Below, piece by piece: positions 61,800 to 64,000 of a DNA stretch of 64,000 nt. The position numbers and the translations under genes were made by a program. This DNA is from Tenrec ecaudatus (lineage: Eukaryota > Chordata > Mammalia > Afrosoricida > Tenrecidae). Positions within the stretch are counted from its first letter, which is position 1. Every line of letters starts with the position of its first letter. The stretch covers positions 33,195,419 through 33,259,418 of the forward strand of contig NC_134547.1 of NCBI RefSeq assembly GCF_050624435.1. The letters are read 5' to 3'. The notes below the pieces were generated by a model. The model did not search any database and was not told the DNA's origin. It saw only the letters and a program-made list of their open reading frames with translations.

Positions 61800-61990
61800 T
61801 GAGCTCATTTAATTCCATAATAACTATGAAGTGGGCCGTGCATGTCACCCCATTTTATTAACAGCTAAGTTTGGTGGCCAGGGAACTTGTCCGCGGCCTT
61901 ATAGCTGTCACATGTCCAGGTGAGATGTTAACCCAGCTCTGTCTAATTCGGAGTTCTGCTTCTCAACCCTAACACCCATCTGCTATGTGC
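61800..61990 (+). mobile_element. MIR
   Basis: 'taattccataataactatga', 'caccccattttattaacagc', 'cttatagctgtcacatgtcc' and 'acccagctctgtctaattcg', in MIR order. Confidence 0.7.
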
Positions 61991-62673
61991 TTCAGCTGAA
62001 CTCTGGTCCTGGTCCTGGACCTCTGCCCTTGGCTGGCTACCTGTGGGAGCAACTGGACCTATTAGTACTGCAGTTCCTTCCTGTGGGCCAGCCTGCCTAC
62101 TGCGCCTCAGGGTTGAAGAGGCTGGTTGCTGTCTGCCCTCTCTGGTGGAGTATGAAGGCAGACCCAGGCCTTTCTTCTCTAGGACCGCTCCCCCCCGCTG
62201 GAGCTGCTGTCAATGCATGGAAACCCCATGCCCAGGGGGATCTGTCCCTTGTGATCTGTGGGATTTTCACTGAGTGATTTTCAGAAGTTGGTCTCCAAGC
62301 CTTTCTTCCGCTGCATCTTGACCCGGAAGCTCTTTTGAAGCTTGGTCGGTATCATGGCAACGTGTGAGGTGCGCTGGCCAGGAACCTGACAGGCCCTCCA
62401 TTGCCCTCAGCCCACCGCAGTTGTGGTTTGCACTTGCTTGTGCTGCTGAGGCATTTCAACTCCTAGTGACCCCAGGCTACCTGATGGGCAGAGGCGTATC
62501 TAGGGCATGACAGGTGTGCCACACGCCTTGGGCATCACTTGAGGGGGTGGGGGAACCACTGAGCAGTTTCTATTCACCATGGCAATTTCCTTCGCCAGCT
62601 GTGACAGCTCATTCAGCAAGTTCAAACTAATTGCCATAGGCTCTGCCTTCTGAAGCTTCTCCTCTGCTGATTG
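61991..62673. other. Upstream flank with unassigned repeats
   Basis: 62200-62400 ('catggaaaccccatgcccag', 'tgattttcagaagttggtct') is the SINE-like family also at 40715 and 42640. 62488-62640 ('cagaggcgtatctagggcat') looks like another interspersed repeat, perhaps a DNA element, not named. Confidence 0.4.
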
Positions 62674-62783
62674 GACAGAATAGAACTGAGCTGTCCCGTA
62701 GGTCTTTCTTTTCTCCTGGTGTTTGAACTGCCAGGCTTTCAGTTAGCAGCTGAGTGCTTAGCCATTTCGTCACCAGGGCTCCT
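62674..62783 (-). mobile_element. AfroSINE fragment, antisense
   Basis: 'gacagaatagaactgagctg', 'tcctggtgtttgaactgcca', 'tttcagttagcagctgagtg' and 'catttcgtcaccagggctcc'. Confidence 0.85.
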
Positions 62784-63479
62784 TAACCCTTGGCTGGGGC
62801 TCAGTGGACCAGAAGCCTCCAGAAGAGATGCTTCGCCCTTTTGGGCTGGAGGTTGTCTGGTGGGTGGGGCAGAGACTTGGGCCTTTTCAGTGCTTTCTCT
62901 GGGCCACTTGAGGGTCAGTCAATTGAAAGCAGGCTGTAGCTCCCACCAGTCCCTGCCAGGGCCTGCCTGGCTCTCCAAGCAGGGAGGCAGGCTCCTTCTC
63001 GCCGTATAAAGGAGTCTGTGCTGTGTGCTGCGTGCTGCTCGTCTCAAGGGGACCCTCCTCTCTGGGGACACAGTCGCTCAGCCCCACCACTGAGTGTCCC
63101 CAGGGCTCTCCCTGTTTAGAGTGAGGCTTGGTCCAGAGAGGGAAGCAGGTGTTCCTGTTGTGAGAGCGGTTCAGAGTTGCCCCAACGTTTCCCTGATTGT
63201 TGACCAGTAGGGAGTGAAAGGCCTGCAAGGGAGTGGGCAGGGTGGCCCATTAGCCAAGTCACAGAGGCTGAGATTGACCTGCCTGACACGAGGGAGGGGC
63301 CTGTGCACCTGCCTTCTGGTGCGTACTGCTACCACAAGCCCCTTTGCTGGTGCCGGGGCATGTGGCTTGCCAATACCTTTTCATGGATGGTGTCCCTAGA
63401 CTCCCAGCAGCACTTCAGAACTCACTGCTATCCAGTCAATCCTGACTTAACTCACTGCTGCTGAGTCCATTTCGGCCAT
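62784..63479. other. Upstream flank, nothing recognised
   Basis: No gene or nameable repeat apart from a short AfroSINE-like scrap at 63421-63475. Confidence 0.3.
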
Positions 63480-63655
63480 TGGTGGTGTCGTGGTTTCTGC
63501 AGTTGACTGCTAACTACCAGGCCTGCAGTTCGGAGGCACCAGCTGCTCCTCAGGAGAAAGACAAGACTTTTTACTCACATACAGAAGCACAGTCTTGGAA
63601 ACTCACAGGCGGCAGTTCTATACTGACTTATATGGTCATTAGGAGATTTGGACTC
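63480..63655 (+). mobile_element. AfroSINE
   Basis: 'tggtggtgtcgtggtttctg', 'gactgctaactaccaggcct', 'caggagaaagacaagacttt' and 'cagtcttggaaactcacagg'. Confidence 0.85.
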
Positions 63656-63667
63656 ATCAAAACCAAA

Positions 63668-63860
63668 CTCGATGCCATCTAGTCAATTCTGACTCATGGC
63701 GACCCTATAGGATAGGGTCGATCTGCCACAGTGGGTTTCTGAGACTGTAGCTCTTTATGGGAGTAGAAAGCATCATCTTCCTAGAGGTTAGGCTGGTGGT
63801 TTTAAACTAGTGACCACATGGTTAGCAGGCCAATGTGTAACCACCATGTCACAAGGTGCT
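63668..63860 (-). mobile_element. AfroSINE, antisense, abutting the previous one
   Basis: 'ctcgatgccatctagtcaat', 'tctgactcatggcgacccta', 'gtttctgagactgtagctct', 'tatgggagtagaaagcatca' and 'gtgaccacatggttagcagg'. With 63480-63655 it forms an inverted pair of SINEs. Confidence 0.92.
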
Positions 63861-63892
63861 ATTTAAAAAGACATTTCAGCCTCTTGTGAAAA

Positions 63893-64000
63893 CCCACCGC
63901 CCTCCAGTAAGACCGAGTAGAACTGCCCCATAGGGTTTCCCAGACAGCATATCTTGATGGAAACAGCATGCCACATCTTCTGAGGAATCGCTGCTGGTTT
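63893..64000 (-). mobile_element. AfroSINE variant, antisense, cut by the window end
   Basis: 'cctccagtaagaccgagtag', 'aactgccccatagggtttcc' and 'cacatcttctgaggaatcgc'. It continues beyond 64000. Confidence 0.8.

Overview
The window is mammalian nuclear DNA from an afrotherian, most likely a tenrec. At least 25 tRNA-derived SINEs of the AfroSINE type, which is restricted to Afrotheria, are scattered through it. They show the head motif ggagccctggtggc, a B-box-like ggttcgaaacc and a tail describing a 'tagggtcgctatgagt' core. Two hAT-type DNA transposons with 8-bp target duplications are also present, and one closely resembles the SPIN/URR1 group. Among afrotherians SPIN has been reported from tenrecs, so tenrec is favoured; this is an inference from remembered repeat sequences, not a database match.

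Only one protein-coding gene is supported: VSTM2B (V-set and transmembrane domain containing 2B), on the minus strand with all five coding exons in the window. The ATG ends at 58799 and the stop codon is at 33101-33103. The exons are 58718-58799, 57971-58155, 57013-57042, 55336-55825 and 33101-33189. They sum to 876 nt and give a 291-residue protein with an intact reading frame, GT/AG splice sites and matching phases. The first four exons lie within 3.5 kb, inside or near a large CpG island (about 57860-60120). The last exon, which encodes the hydrophobic C-terminus, is 22.1 kb away. Two AATAAA signals on the minus strand (32515-32520 and 32447-32452) suggest a 3' UTR of about 0.6-0.7 kb.

Layout. 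1-32.4 kb is intergenic DNA 3' of VSTM2B. It holds L1 remnants (especially 9.4-16 kb), three copies of a ~0.5-kb TG...CA LTR-like element with 5-bp target duplications (406-910, 12260-12820, 19101-19619), an MLT1-like LTR, AfroSINEs, a SPIN-like element and several AT-rich unique blocks that could be conserved noncoding elements. 32.4-33.2 kb is the 3' UTR and last exon. 33.2-55.3 kb is intron 4, with a second hAT element, L1 pieces, a head-to-tail run of three AfroSINEs, a 36-37-bp minisatellite, L2 and MIR remnants and more unique AT-rich blocks. 55.3-60.1 kb holds exons 4 to 1 and the promoter CpG island. 60.1-64 kb is upstream flanking DNA with L2, MIR and AfroSINE copies.

No second gene, RNA gene, CRISPR array or operon-like system is supported. 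The long open frames on either strand of the CpG island and of exon 4 are compositional shadows. I did not find a convincing new biological system. The more notable points are the datable nested transposon insertions, the threonine/alanine tract in the VSTM2B stalk, the 30-nt microexon, the tail-less C-terminal hydrophobic segment (possible GPI signal), and the clusters of putative regulatory DNA in intron 4 and 3' of the gene.
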